DNA of 64,000 nucleotides, taken from positions 21,991,578-22,055,577 of the forward strand of contig CM032131.1 in assembly GCA_018894105.1 (NCBI GenBank), given 5' to 3'. This DNA comes from Jacaranda mimosifolia. Its lineage: Eukaryota; Streptophyta; Magnoliopsida; Lamiales; Bignoniaceae. Made by a program: the position numbers and the translations under genes. The notes under the pieces are model-generated. The model worked only from the letters and a program-made list of their open reading frames with translations, ran no database searches and was not told where the DNA came from. Shown in pieces: positions 25,681 through 38,030 of the stretch; within the stretch, counting starts at the first letter, position 1, and each line of letters opens with the position of its first letter.

Positions 25681-26556
25681 GGGCTCATTTGCTTGCAATG
25701 ATAGGAATTAAATGTGATTAATAAATAAAGTATACCAATGCTAGAATATAAATCAGTACAGTCCAGTAAATTATTTAATTGCATGGATTAGAAAGAAGGA
25801 TATTCTAATCATTATACAATTTATTGTTTGGTTTCATTGGATTATTTCTTATATGATAGTTAATAAAATATCATAGTTATCCTTAAATATTTACTAAAAT
25901 ATCTTTTTGAACCCTCGCTAACTCCAATTGCTTTTCTTTTCTTTTCTTTTTAAAAACCACAAACTTTGAACAAGTTAAGATCTACCTAGGAAATTTATTT
26001 TTGTTGTTAATACGCCCACTCACTCGGACCATTTTCCTTTTTATACTTTTCCAATTTTGAATAAACACCATAGATATTGTAAAATGAGAAAAAGAACGGG
26101 GAATTAAGAAGGGGGTGTGAGAAGAAAATATTCCATTTTTTTGTTAGAATCACAAGAAAGGCCTGAGCATGTAGAGAAAGACAGGAAACAAAAAGACTTG
26201 GACTTTTGGTATGGAAGAAGAATTGGTAAGATTGGGAGGGGGAAAAGGTTGAAAAATATTAGAGAAATAATAATAGGGAAAATGACTAGTTTTTATGGAT
26301 TCAAAAAATAGATAGTTAATTAGGGTTTCAAAACTTTTTATAATATGGGTGATTTTGTATTTCTCCTAAATAATCCTAGTTGTCTCCGAGCTTTCGATTA
26401 CTAATCAGGCCATCTACATGGGATACATAAACTAAGATAATCATATTAAAATATCGGGCTTCTTATCAATCATATGCTTTAGAATTAATAACCAAACGTC
26501 AAATTAAATTGGATTATGTATCTATCCTTTATAATCATCCCAAGCAAACAAGTTCC
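25681..26556 (+). mobile_element. Tourist-like repeat family, copy C
   Basis: Left end GGGCTCATTTGCTTGC and right end (reverse complement) GGAACTTGTTTGCTTGG form imperfect terminal inverted repeats, followed inside by similar GATGAT..GG. About 876 bp, no convincing ORF. The right end matches, in reverse complement, the duplicated terminus at 16,736. No clear TAA target duplication remains. Confidence 0.55.
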
Positions 26557-26585
26557 AAGAGAGACCATTTTTCTATATCTATATC

Positions 26586-27372
26586 TGATGAGGGTGAAAT
26601 CCATTTTAAGCTGGATCAGATGGTAAATTTGGAAGTGTTCAACTTTGGTGGTCAATATGTAAAGGTAATTGGGCTGAGTCTTGCAATCACGAGCAAACAT
26701 TAGGCTAGCTGAGGTGCCATCGGGTAAGGCACTCCAACGCTCAAGTTAGTATAGAGTCGACTGGATATAACGAGTAGCAGAGTGAGGCCTTTTTGGTATA
26801 GAATGGCATACCTTTTGAGAGGCCGGATGGGGGTATTTATAACCTTCTCCCAGTAGGGATTTGTCTGAGATGCCCTTGACATGTAGGAAGGATCCTTGTC
26901 CTTGCATAAGGGGCACTAAGTCATCTCTCATTCCTGTGCTATTCCAGGTGGCTGCTTTTCCAGATTTCATGGGCATATTAGTACACTGTAGACGTACCTC
27001 CTGCCTAGTGCGGCAGCATAGGTGGTACTGGGGTGGCATGCATCATTAATACCTCATATCTGTCAAGGCATTTAATGTGGCAAAGTTGATTCTGCACCGA
27101 GTCAACCTCCATGGTCGGTGGCAGGGTTGATCTTATAATGGGTTAGCACACGGCATAAGAGGTGGACGAGCACCGCGATCGAGGGGTCGACCAACGGCCT
27201 TGTCTGTGACCCAGTCGAGTGCCAGCCCGCCAGAGTACGACGTCGATCTATATGGTCGATTTGGGTTACCTGACGTTGGTAGCACCATTGGGCCCTGGGT
27301 ATGAGATGGGCCTGGCGTAACATCCTTAGGTCTATGGTCTCTGGGCCGAGCCCATTGGGCTACCCCATATCA
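26586..27372 (-). repeat. 3' LTR of the Tat-like element
   Basis: Begins TGATATGGGG at 27,372 on the minus strand and ends at 26,586. A TATAAATAC promoter motif lies near 26,832-26,840. It aligns along its whole length with 38,031-38,824; differences seen in the first ~130 bp are mostly transitions, roughly one per 12-15 bases by eye. The polypurine tract lies just upstream on the minus strand (27,373-27,391). Confidence 0.93.
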
Positions 27373-27750
27373 TGAGTCCCCCCTCACTTCCAAATGCTGA
27401 ACGAGAGGATCGACGAGAAGGATTGGGGAGTAATCTTTATGCAGTTTCACGGGTTCGTCGATAAGGGTTTTTGAAAATTGACCCGAGTTTCACGCATTTA
27501 ATAAGCGGTTACATCGTGCCGAGCATGGCGCCGAACGATGGTTACAACATTATTACAACCACTTGGATTCCCGTGCTCATGTGCTTATAAAAAGGCGTGG
27601 TTAAAGTACTCATTTTTACTTTTACTGCCTTTGCGTTTGGTCGAGCCTTGAGTTAACTGCATTTGCTGCTACCATACTATGCTTTTTGTTCACCAAGAAA
27701 GAATAAGTCTCTTCCTTCACTTTTCTTAGCGTTGTTCCTTTGCTGTAGCT

Positions 27751-30283
27751 ATGTTGCATTTATCCAATTCCGAGGGTAGTCATGGAGGGAAAAGTGAGGC
27801 TACTCACTCTAATAGGCCTGGGGGCTCATCAGAGGAGTCGAGTAGCTCATCGAGCGACAGCTCGAGTTCCAGTAGCTCAAGTAGCGATCGCGGGGGTGAT
27901 GGAGTTGGGCCAAGTCAAGCTCCTCCGTCACCTGGTCGATTATTTACCCCTGATCATTATAGTGAAATAGTGTCTACGATCACCCCCACTAATCTGAGGC
28001 ACATTGGGCAGTTATATCATGTTCCCACTGAGTATGAGCTTTTAACACCTAAGCCTTCTGGTCGGATGCATCAACTTCTGGCTGGTTGTATAACTATGTT
28101 TGAGGATACCTTTAGGTATGGTCTTAGGTTCCCCTTAGGTGGTCCTATAGTTGACCTGCTTAGGGGTCTAAAAATGTGTATAACCCAATTGTTGCCAAAC
28201 TATTTTTCTACTATTTATAGCTTTTATCGTCTTAATGCACATATTAGACCAGCCTACCAATTTTGACAACTTCTCTAATCTTTTTCATCTTTCGATGTCC
28301 CGCAAGTCAAGTAGCACCGACGAGTCGGGCTTCTATTATCTCACTGCTTGACCATATTGTAAATTTCTTGTCAAACGGGCAAGAGTGGAAATAATGTTAT
28401 TTATATGTTCGAGTCGCTAGGGGTTTCAATATTTTGAGGGGCTGGTGGATAAGGCATGTCTAGATGCCAAGTAACTTAACTCCAACCTGGCCTAATACCT
28501 TTGTTCAGGATCTGGTCGAGTTTGGCCAGGTGGAGGCCTCGGTGTTTATCGAGGAGAGAAGTTTGGTGCAAGCTGGGTTATCGCCAGCCCAGCTGGGCTT
28601 GCCAGCAGACGATCAACTAGGTAGATTGTGCGTCGATGATTCGTTATTTTTTCTATTTTTCTATTCAGTTTTAACCCTTTGTTGTTATGCTGCTTGGCAG
28701 CTCGCGACGAAATCATAAACCAATTAAGAGCTGAAGCATTGGCGAGGGCCAAGAGGAACGAGGAGCACCGTCTGGCTCGTCGAGGGGCGGCTGTGGTTAC
28801 AGCACCCCAACCAGAGGCAGTGACACCTTCCCTATTACCTACTCCATTACCTACTCGACCCATAGCGACTACAGGTAGCAGTCCAGCAAATCGGGGAAAA
28901 AGAGCTATGGTAGAGCAGACGGGACCTCCTCCAAAGAGGATAGCAGCTGAGAAGGGTAAAGGAAAGGCCACGGGTTCGGGCCAACCCTCTGGTTACGATC
29001 TATTCAAGAGCACGGGGATGACTTGCTGTTCCATCTACCAAGACTACCATCGTCGAGGTTTGGAACAGAGCCAAGCATGGCTGTTCACAACTCTTTGTTG
29101 ATGGAGACGGTGAGACCGACGAGAGCTGCTTTGCTGAAGGTAATGATGGCTGGGCTATTTGCGTCTGACAAAAAAAAAATTGATGCGGCTGAGCTAGGAT
29201 GCCACGCTGAGGGCTCTAGCCTATCACTCAAATATGGTAAGGCTCTAGTCGAATATGTTGTATTGTCGAGCTTTATTCTTTGATCGAATATTATTTTCTT
29301 ATCAGTAATGCTGTCTTTCAGGTGGGCCAGCTCGGCTACCATTTATATATGGGGTTGAACCTGGGCCTTGCCGACCGTGAGCACTTGCAAGATGGTGGTG
29401 ATGTGGTGACACTAAAGGCTCAGCTCGAGTCTTCCCAAACCAAGGTCGAAAAGCTGGCTAAGATGGTCGAGGAGCTTAACAATTAGCTCCGATTGAAAGA
29501 TATTCAGTTGGTTACCTCCATTGAGGAAAGGACTAAAATGGATGAACTGCTCAAACAAGCTAGGGTGGACGCACAGCTCGGCTATGAGTCTGGTCGGTCA
29601 GCTGGTCGGAGGGCGGTGCTCGATGAAGCTCAAGCTGAATTCTACAGGAAGTTGTCGCTGATGCGGTGAGATGCTGTGCAGCAGTTTATGCTCTACTTGG
29701 CGTTCCAAGACGCAAGCGTTGTGTTCTCATTGGATGACACTCGGTGTGTGTTTGAGAAAGCCCTTAAGCAGTTGCAATTTTTGGGCTATTCTTTTCGACC
29801 TGAGTATAGAAAACGCCTCAACCATATCCTCGATGAGCAGCTGCAACCTTAACCTGAGAACGAAGAGGTCATCGCTGAAGAGGGAGCTACGGAGGCTCTT
29901 GTGGTCGAAGGGGTTGCAGAGGCTCCAATTGTCGCGCCTTTTATTGAGGCATAAAGGAAGGCGGCCGAGATGGCAAAGAAGCTGGATGAGGTCGCCAAGG
30001 AATTTGCGTTTGCCAGCGAGTTTGCATTTGAGGTTTGAGATGGCATGGTCGACGATGTCGCGTACCTTCCTCAGCTGGACAGGAGCTTTCTGACCGATGA
30101 GGCTGAGCTCTCCCAGCCAGTATGGCCGTTGTTTCTATTGCCGTTGCGATGCTCGAGCTGAGGGCGAGCGGCCCCACGGTGGTTCCTATTTTGATTCCTT
30201 CGAGCGATGAGCTCGAACAAGTTATTGAGGAGGGTGGTCAAGAGGGGCACGACGAGGGCGCCGAGTCGAGCTTATGCTCCTGA
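27751..30283 (+). pseudogene. Antisense extra ORF of the Tat-like element (putative gypsy-type transposon protein)
   Basis: Opposite in strand to gag-pol, between the tandem repeats and the 3' LTR. The first exon-like part (27,751-28,266) has a serine-rich N-terminal tract followed by a region of the kind found in plant 'putative gypsy type transposon' proteins (FRYGLRFPLGGPIVDLL). Later segments show a lysine/arginine-rich part (28,690-29,000), a coiled-coil-like stretch (29,398-29,600) and an acidic C-terminus ending at 30,283. Stops and shifts interrupt it. Intron-like borders occur, for example a GTAAGG donor at 29,246 with acceptor TTTCAG ending at 29,321. Its function is unknown; extra ORFs of this kind are established for Tat-lineage elements. 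Confidence 0.7.
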
Positions 30284-30539
30284 ACTTATGTATTTTCATT
30301 CCAGTTGATGTACTTCTTCGGATATTTGTAACCAAGATTTTTGAAATGAATGAAGTACTTCTTTTGCTGCTCGTACATGTTTGTTTAGTTGAATAACATG
30401 TGTTCTTTTATCACTCTTTAAAAACAATGAAGGTTGTAGTTGAGTGTTTGTGTTGTTAAATTTTGGTAAAATTAGTTCAAGATCGTCATTGAATGAACCA
30501 TGATTACCTAATCCAACGCATATTTTAATTCACTTTATG

Positions 30540-31242
30540 TAGGGGTGTCAACGAGTCGAATTTGGATCGGATATGTCATATTCGAATCCGAATCGGAATC
30601 CGATTAACAAAATTAATATCCGAATCCAACCTGAAATCATATGGGATCTTTGTTAATCAGTATCATGTCCGAATCCGATGGATATCCAAAATCTGACTCG
30701 ATTTATTTTTTTCTTTCTTTTTTTTTCCTTTTAAATTTTATAAAAATATTGTATTCATAAAGTAAATATATGTTATATTTGAATTTTTAACAACTTTAAT
30801 AAATATATTAGTTCAAAGGTTAAATATTTTAATACTAAACTTATTTTTTACATTATATTGATGTATAGATGAATTATTGTATGTTATTATATTTGATATT
30901 TTATCAATATCTCCCTTATTTTTATGTTAAAAACTCAATATTAATAGTATAATATAAACGTTAATATAGATATTATGTCATATAATACATATATTTTATT
31001 TTATTTTATTTATTAATATTATATAAGAATATTAATTTAATTAAAAATTATTAATGTTCAGATTCAGATCTTTAACAGATCGAATTGCTTAATTCTATAT
31101 CCGATCCACTTATTTTGAATTTTGAATATTTATAATCGGATCTGGTCCATTGAATATTTTAATCGGATAAGAATCCTAAAATTCAAATCAGATTCATATC
31201 GAATTCGAATTAAAATTAAAATTCGATCCATTGACAGCCCTA
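30540..31242 (+). mobile_element. hAT-type MITE, family II (nested in the Tat-like element)
   Basis: Terminal inverted repeats TAGGGGTGTCAACG and, in reverse complement, TAGGGCTGTCAATG. They are flanked by a perfect 8-bp duplication ACTTTATG (30,532-30,539 and 31,243-31,250). The subterminal parts are rich in GGAT/ATCC motifs and the centre is AT-rich, with no ORF. The 8-bp duplication and TAGGG ends are hAT features. Confidence 0.88.
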
Positions 31243-31399
31243 ACTTTATGTATGTCCAATTTATCGACTTCGAGGTCGGTTGCAATCTATCACGTTGATT
31301 GCTTAATTGAACAAAATAATTAACAATAAACTCGTATAATTGGTCGACTACAGGATCGATATTAAAGGTTTAGGGTTTAGAGTAGCAGCTGGAGGCCTG

Positions 31400-31760
31400 C
31401 CTGGTCAACTATAGAGTTGATGATTTGGTCTTGGCTACGTCAAATACAGGGTCGATGCTTTGGTCTTGGCTATGAAGCCTTGTCTTGGCGGCTCGCAACC
31501 TGCTGGGTCGAGTACGAGGTCGACAATTTGGTCTTGGTTGTGAAGCCTTGTCTTGGCGGCTCGAAGCTTGCTTGGTCGACTACGGGGTTGACAATTTTAG
31601 TCTTGGCTATGAAGCCTTGTCTTGGCGGCTCGAAGCCCGCTTGGTCGACTACGGGGTCGACAATTTTTGTCTTGGCTGTGAAGCCTTGTCTTGGTAGCTC
31701 GAAGCTCTCTTGGTCGACTACGGGGTCGACAATTCCTTGTCCGCTTGGTTGACTGTGGAG
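31400..31760 (+). repeat. 69-bp tandem repeats in the Tat-like element (about 5 units)
   Basis: The phrase GAAGCCTTGTCTTGGCGGCT recurs at 31,474, 31,542, 31,611 and 31,680, a spacing of 68-69 bases; each unit also contains GGTCGACTACGGGGTCGACA-like sequence. Further partial units lie on both sides. The block separates the integrase region from the antisense ORF. It happens to read open in some frames because the period is a multiple of three, but I do not regard it as coding. Confidence 0.9.
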
Positions 31761-31869
31761 TCGACGGCAAGTAATCAACTTATGCAAGTAGGTATTCGCA
31801 AGAATTTCCATAAACTTTCATTTCTGTGAGGAAGTACAATGGAGGCCAGTAGCCTTATTTAAACATAGA

Positions 31870-34800
31870 ATTTCTTCAGATTTACAGTGTTCTAAGGTCG
31901 TGATAGTTCGTTACCTCGTGTGTTTGCTAGTCGGTATGCATTGTGTTTCGACACTTTGACCAAGGAGTAAGGTCCCTCCTATTTTGGGTCGAGTTTTCCT
32001 ACATTTCTCGACACTTCAACTTTCTTGAGGACTAGGTCACCGACTTTGAAACTACGGGGTCAAACTGCCTTGTTGTAATGTTCCATCATTTTCGACCGGT
32101 ATCGCTGCAGTGTGTTGTAGGCTATGTGGTGCAGTTCATCGATGGTGATTAGGTCAAAGGTCCTCTCTGTTGTGTTTCTGACTGGGTTAAAATGAATCAC
32201 TGGGGCTGTATGCTGCACCAATTCGGATAGAATTACCGCTTCGGAGCCGTAGACCAAGCTGTATGGGCTGCGGCCTGTGGTTGTTCGAGGTGTGGTTCTG
32301 CATGCCCACAACACCCTTGGGAAGTCATCTGCCTAACTTGCCTCTGTTTCTGCTATTCGAGCTTTGAGGTAGTCGAGAATTGTTCTGTTCGTGACCTCCA
32401 TTTGACCATTAGACAGGGGGTTTCCTACCGATGTAAAGTGTTGGCATGTTCCCAAAGCCTCGCACCATTTTCTTGTGCTCTTACTTTGAAATTAGGTCCC
32501 ATTGCCGAGATCAAGACTTTGGGCAAACCAAAGCGACATATTATGTTTTTCCAAATAAAGCTCTTGATGGCCGCGTCAATGATTTTTGGAATTGTTTTCG
32601 CTTCGACCTATTTAGTGAAGTACTCAATCACTATGATGATAAATTTTTGTTGGCCGGATGTTTTTGGGAGAGATCCGACTATGTTAATTCCCCACTGGTC
32701 GAATGGCCACGTGATTTGGACATTTACCATCGACGCGGCTGGTTGGTGTGGTATGTTCAAGTGGAGTTGGCACGACGGGCACTTTCTAGCGAAGTCGATT
32801 GAGTCTTTTAATAAGATGGGCCAAAAATAACCGTATCGGACAACTCTGTGGTCCAAGGACCGACCTCCAAAATGATTGCCATAGATACTAGTGTGAATCT
32901 CATGAAGTACTTCGTTTGCCTCTTCGGGTGTTAGGCGTTTAAGTGGTGGTCTTGATATCGACCTCCTGTAGAGCTGTTCATGTTCGTCAAGGGCGAATTT
33001 GGCTGCATGTCCTCTAAGTCTGCTGGCCTCCTTTTCGTCGTTGGGGATTGTCCCTTGGCTTAGGTAGAGCTTGATTGGGTCTTGCCAGGAGGGTGCTGCC
33101 TCTTCGATGCCCTCGATGAGGTTCTGGTCGTTAGTATTGATACACGATTTGCTAGCTACCAATAATGTTATAGTTCTTTCTCTCGTTCCCCTCGTCGGGC
33201 TAGCGAACTTTAAGAGTGCATCTGCTCGCTCATTTTTTGTTCGGGGAACTGGGCTCAGGTTGAAGCTCTTGAATGATTGTTGTAATCATTTCACCTCGGC
33301 CAAGTACTGGCTCATTTTGGCCTCCTTGGCTTCGAAGTTTCCTTTGACTTGCTTTGCCACTAGCTAGGAGTCAGTGATCGCTACTAGCCGCTCGACGCCC
33401 CGAGTTGCTGCATGTTCATTCTGGCGATGAGAGCTTTGTACTCTGCTTCATTGTTGGTGACTGGGAAGTTGAACTTTATTGCAAAATCATACTCCTCTGT
33501 GAGTAGGGAGCGGAGAGAGACACCAATTCCACCTCCTGGTTAGACCCGGCAAAAAATTACCCGCAGTCTAATTACCCGCCATTTTTTGGCCCAACCTACG
33601 AGTAACTCGTGAATAATTATTTATATTTTTATTTTTATTTTTCTCTAATTTTTGCAACTATTTTGGAAGGTGTAACACTTTTTTTTGTTAATGATATCAA
33701 CAATATTTAAGTGGTGTTTAAACTTTTAGTTCAAAAAACTTTTGACATATAATGAAATTTAAATTTAAACTTCGAAATGTAATATAACTTAAATTTAATA
33801 TATGTTTAAATATTTAAGTTGTAGTTTTCAAACCAAAACATTTGACATGCTTTAAAATATTTGTTCAATATAATATTTGAAATTTGTAGCCTCTTTTATT
33901 AATTTTATATAGGTAACAACTAACATTTAAATAATATTATGTAAATTTTAAAAAAAATACTATTTTTTCTTAAAAAAAAAAAAAGTACGGGTACCCCGTG
34001 GGTTACCCATTACCCATAGTCACGGGTAATGGGTCCACTATCTCGTACCCAATAAAAAATGGGTAATTTTACTTGCGGGTAAATTTACCCAACCCATTAT
34101 TACCCGCTCTTGGGTTACCCGCGGGTATCCATTTGCCAGGTCCACTCTCGGTGTGGTTGCTAAACCGTCGACGTGTAAAGTCCAAACGGAGGATTCCTAA
34201 TTGAGCTTATCTGGGAGGTTGAGTCTTTCGGCTACAAAATTAGCCAGGACCTGTGCTTTTATGGCCGTTCGCGGTTGGAATGTAATGTCGAACTTCCCAA
34301 GCTCGATGGCCCATTTAGTGAGTCGACTCGACATGTCTGGTTTCGACTATACTTGTTTCAATGGCTAATTGGTCAGGACTGCGACCGTATGAGATTGGAA
34401 GTAAGGTCGTGGCTTCCATGTTGCTGTAACTGGGTGAGAGCAAACTTCTCGATCTCCAGATAATTGTGTTCAAGCTCATGCAAAGCCTTACTACAGTAAT
34501 ACAAGGGTCGGTGAGTTTCGCCTCTCGTCGATGCTAATACTAAACTGATCGAAGCGGTGGACATGACTATGTAAAGTTGTAAAACTTCTCCCAGCTCGAG
34601 CTTGGTATTGCTTAAGTTCGATAAGAGCCTGGTTATACTGCTCAGTCTATTGAAACCCCAATTTTTTTTCGCATTTCTAAGTATTTTAAAGAAATGAAGA
34701 CTCTTGTCAGCCAATCGTGCAATGAATTTGCCAAGGGCTATTATCCTGTAGACCAGACGCTATACATCCCAAACAATGCGGGGCTGGGCGATGTCCAGAA

Positions 34801-36200
34801 TTGCCTGGATCTTATGTGGGTTCATTTCAATCCCCCTCTAACTGACCATGTAACCAAGGAACTTGCCTCCTCGAACTCTGAATGTGTACTTATTGGGGTT
34901 GAGTTTCTTGCCGAACACCCTTAGTATAAAAAAGGTGTGGTCGAGGTCGATTAAGTGGTCCTCGGCTTTCTCTATTTTGATAATCATGTCATCGACATAG
35001 ACCCCCGTCAATTTTTCGATCTCGTTCTTGAACATAAAGTTGACCAATCTTTGGTACGTTGCCCCCGCATTTTTGAGCCCAAAAGGTATGACTAAGAAAC
35101 AGTATACTCCACTGGGGATGACGAAAGAGGTCTTGTCCCTGTCCTCGGGTGCCATGAATATTTGATAGTAGCCTTGAAAGGCATGCATCATGCTCAATAG
35201 TTCACAACCAGCTGTAGAATCCACTAACAAATCTATGCGAGGCAGGGGGTAAGGATCCTTAGGGCAAGCTTTATTCAAATCAGTCAAAACATTACATATG
35301 CGCCATTTCCCCTCATTCTTAGGGATGAGTACAACATTACAAAGCCACGAGGGGTACTAAATTTCTACAATATATCCTGCGTTTAGTAGCCTGTTGACCT
35401 CTTCTTCAATGATTTGGGACCTCTCAGCATTGAAGGTTCTTGTCTTCTGCCTCACCGGCTTGTAGGAAGGGTCCACATTGAGATGATAGACAATAACGCT
35501 TATGTCGATTCCTTGGAGATCGGAGGCTTTCCATATGAACACATTGATGTTTCTTCAAAGGAAATCGACCATAAGGCATTCCAGGTGGTCGCCCAAATTG
35601 CTTCTAACCCCGAGTGGTCTTGTCTGGGTTTCCAGGTTCTAGCTCTATTGTTTTGAACTCCCCAATGGGCTCGACCCGGGTGTCTTCCAGCTTTCTCTTC
35701 TTAGATGAATATCCTTCCTCAGGTTTCGCTATAGGGACGTCTCCCGAGGGCTTCAGCTGAGGGCACTTCTTCTGTTCGCTGGACTCGATCGAAATAGTAT
35801 AGCAGCGTCATGCATCCTTAAGATTACACAAAAGTTCCCCTACTCCTACTGGGGTTGAGAATTTTATCTTCATATGGTAGGTCGAGACAATGGCCCTGAA
35901 GTCGTTCAGGGCAGGTCGTCCAATGATGAAATTATAGGCAAATAGAGCGTTGACTACCAAGTAGTTGATCATCAAGGTTCTGCTGCGGGGGCCCTGTCCA
36001 AAGGATGTGGTAGGTTAATAGATCCCTCCGGGATGATCTTGGACCCCCCAAATCCGACCAGCGGCGTTCGGATTGGCTCAAACTTTAATTGTCCCAAATT
36101 CATCCTGTTCAAGGTGGACAAAAATATGATGTTCACAGAACTGCCATTGCTGACCAAGATCTTTCTCACTTCGAAATTGGCACCATGGGGCAATCTATCT
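31870..36200 (-). pseudogene. Tat-like pol: protease, reverse transcriptase, RNase H, integrase (broken)
   Basis: Order on the minus strand: protease (35,972-36,193), where the usual D-x-GSS reads SNGSS, losing the catalytic aspartate; reverse transcriptase (34,838-35,542) with TDLNKACPKD..PLPRID, PFGLKNAGATYQ and an intact YVDDM box; RT-RNase H connection (34,373-34,714); RNase H (about 33,170-33,520 and beyond the nested MITE); integrase (32,608-33,162) with an HHCC-like part ending in CPSCQ and a core reading WGINIVG where WGIDIVG is expected; and the C-terminal part (32,060-32,314, then near 31,980). Stops such as I*YPSWL (35,355) and K*EGPY break the frame. The hAT MITE at 33,541-34,144 splits the RNase H part. 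Confidence 0.9.
33541..34144 (+). mobile_element. hAT-type MITE, family I, copy 1 (nested in RNase H region)
   Basis: 604 bp with ends TAGACCCGGCAAA and, in reverse complement, TGGACCTGGCAAA. Repeated ACCCGC/GGGTAA motifs lie inside both ends around an AT-rich core. The flanking 8-mers CTCCTGGT (33,533-33,540) and CTCTCGGT (34,145-34,152) match at six of eight positions. Its layout and ends match the element at 48,575-49,195. Confidence 0.85.
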
Positions 36201-36469
36201 TTTGGTCCACTCCTCTGTTCTCCAGATGATCGAGGTCAGACTCAGTGAAGGAGATTGGTTCTGCGCTAGTTGAAAGCTGGAAAACCGTTTCGACCTTGGT
36301 TGATTTGGTCGACTCCAGTTGCTTTTGAGTCTATTTTCTAGCGGACCTTGAGTCTCCCCAGTGGGACCTCCCGCAATCATGTCGATGACTCCTCGAATGG
36401 GCAGGTGGGGCTCCTGGGCTGGTCTCTTTCCTTTCTCTTCTTTCCTCGGGCTAGCCAACCTTTCTCCAG

Positions 36470-37989
36470 GGGGAGTCCAGTCGGTTCTACCCTCTTCGCG
36501 CCTGGCATGCTCGTCGACGTATTTTTTGCAGATGACCCTGCCTGATCAGTCTTTCGATCTCATCATGCAAATTGAAACAATCTTCTGTGTTGTGCCCTTT
36601 TTGCTTCTAGAAGTGGCAGTATTTCTTTGACTTTTTCATGGCTTCTATCTTGGTCAGTTTCTTGGGCCTTTTGAGGAGATTGTCGTGCTAGATAGCAAAT
36701 AGCACCTCCTTCCTTGGGAGGTTAAGCGGGGTGTAATCATGGAAGCGTTTGATGAGGGATCGATGTCCCTCCCTGAGCTGGCGATCGTCTTTCTCCTTGC
36801 TCTTCTTCTTCTTGACATCGGGATTGCCATATTTCAGTTTATTTATCTCTTCTTGAGTTATATATCTTTCTGCGAGGTCGAGGAGATCCTCTATCGACCT
36901 GGGCTGTTCGCGTACCAATGTATTGGCAAATTCCTTGTGTCTGAGGCCCAAAAACAAAATGTCGATCAGGAACTCGATCTGTAGTCTATCGATCTTCAAC
37001 ACTTCAGTGTTAAATCTGGAAAAAAAAGTCTCGGATGGATTCCCCTTCATTCTATTTCATGGTGTGTAAATGGATGTGTGGGAGTTTTGCCTTCCTTCTG
37101 CTTGCAAAGTGGTGTAAAAACTTGTCGCACAATTGGTCGTACGAGTATATCGACCCTGGTTCCAGCTTAACGAAACCGTCCAGCATTACCCCCTAAAAGG
37201 TGGTTACTAACATCTTGGCGTGGATGTAATCACTGTGCCCCGTGCAGCTGCATCATGTGCTCAAACTGCATCAGGTGCTCGTTTGGGTCCGACAAGCCAT
37301 CATATAGGGATAGTCCTGTCGGAATTTTGGCATCGACGGCAATGCGTTCGTCGATAATATCTTGGATAAATGGTGAATCCCTCTCCTTTCGGAACCTCAG
37401 TGGTCCCTCTTGATTGTAATTTTCTCTATGTTTCTTCTCGAGATCTCTTCCAATCGTCGATTCAATTGTTGGACTTGGTGGGATACTTTCTCCCATTCTT
37501 TCTTGTCAACTTGGGATGAGTTTCTGTTCGAGTGGGGTCTTGAGCGCTCGACCCTTTGCACTGCAGGGCTCAAATGGGTCAAAGGTCGTGATCAACGGAA
37601 TCTGCAACCACATCGCGGGGCATGGGTCAGGCCACTTCCCTTGGAAAACGGCCGGGCTTACTTCACGTCTCAATAGAGGCCTTTTGGACTCTGGTCGATC
37701 TTGGTTTTCTCTAGGTGGTCTCTCCTCTGGGGCAGCGGGTTGCGGCGTTGCACTGGTCGTCGACTCTGGTTGGACGGTGTGCCGATTCAAGCTGCTGAAA
37801 GTTGAGTTGGAATCTGGGCGGATCTCTGCTCGCTAATGAGCTGCATCATTTGAGGCTTGGTCAGGGCGGCCACCTGCTCTGGCTGGGCACTCGATCCTAG
37901 CGCGCCAACTTTTTGCTGAGGTCGAGGAGGGGAAGAGCTAGACCTCCTATTTTCTTTTCTTCCCAGGGGGCTTGCCTAGTGTTCACCAT
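36470..37989 (-). pseudogene. Tat-like gag (frameshifted)
   Basis: Starts at the ATG at 37,989, 41 bp after the 5' LTR, with MVNTRQAP, closely matching MVNTRRAP at 63,441 in the second element. Later segments in other frames include LNRHTVQPE-like sequence (37,790), a retrotransposon-gag core (SPFIQDI...YDGLSDPNEHL, 37,230-37,496; continuing 36,688-37,050) and a CCHC-like zinc knuckle (YCHF..KQKGHNTEDC, about 36,580-36,620). Several frameshifts and stops make it non-functional. Confidence 0.88.
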
Positions 37990-38010
37990 TTTCGATAGTA
38001 GACTCAAGTC

Positions 38011-38030
38011 TTCCCACAGATGGCGCCAAA
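38011..38030 (-). other. Primer binding site of the Tat-like element
   Basis: On the minus strand, TTTGGCGCCATCTGTGGGAA follows the 5' LTR directly. The same motif with one change follows the LTR of the second element at 63,399. The first bases fit the 3' end of plant tRNA-Asp; the rest fits less well. Confidence 0.75.

Noticed and set aside
31417..31811. Open frames of 111-113 residues on both strands
   Set aside because: They are produced by the 69-bp tandem repeats, whose period is a multiple of three; no protein family is recognisable.
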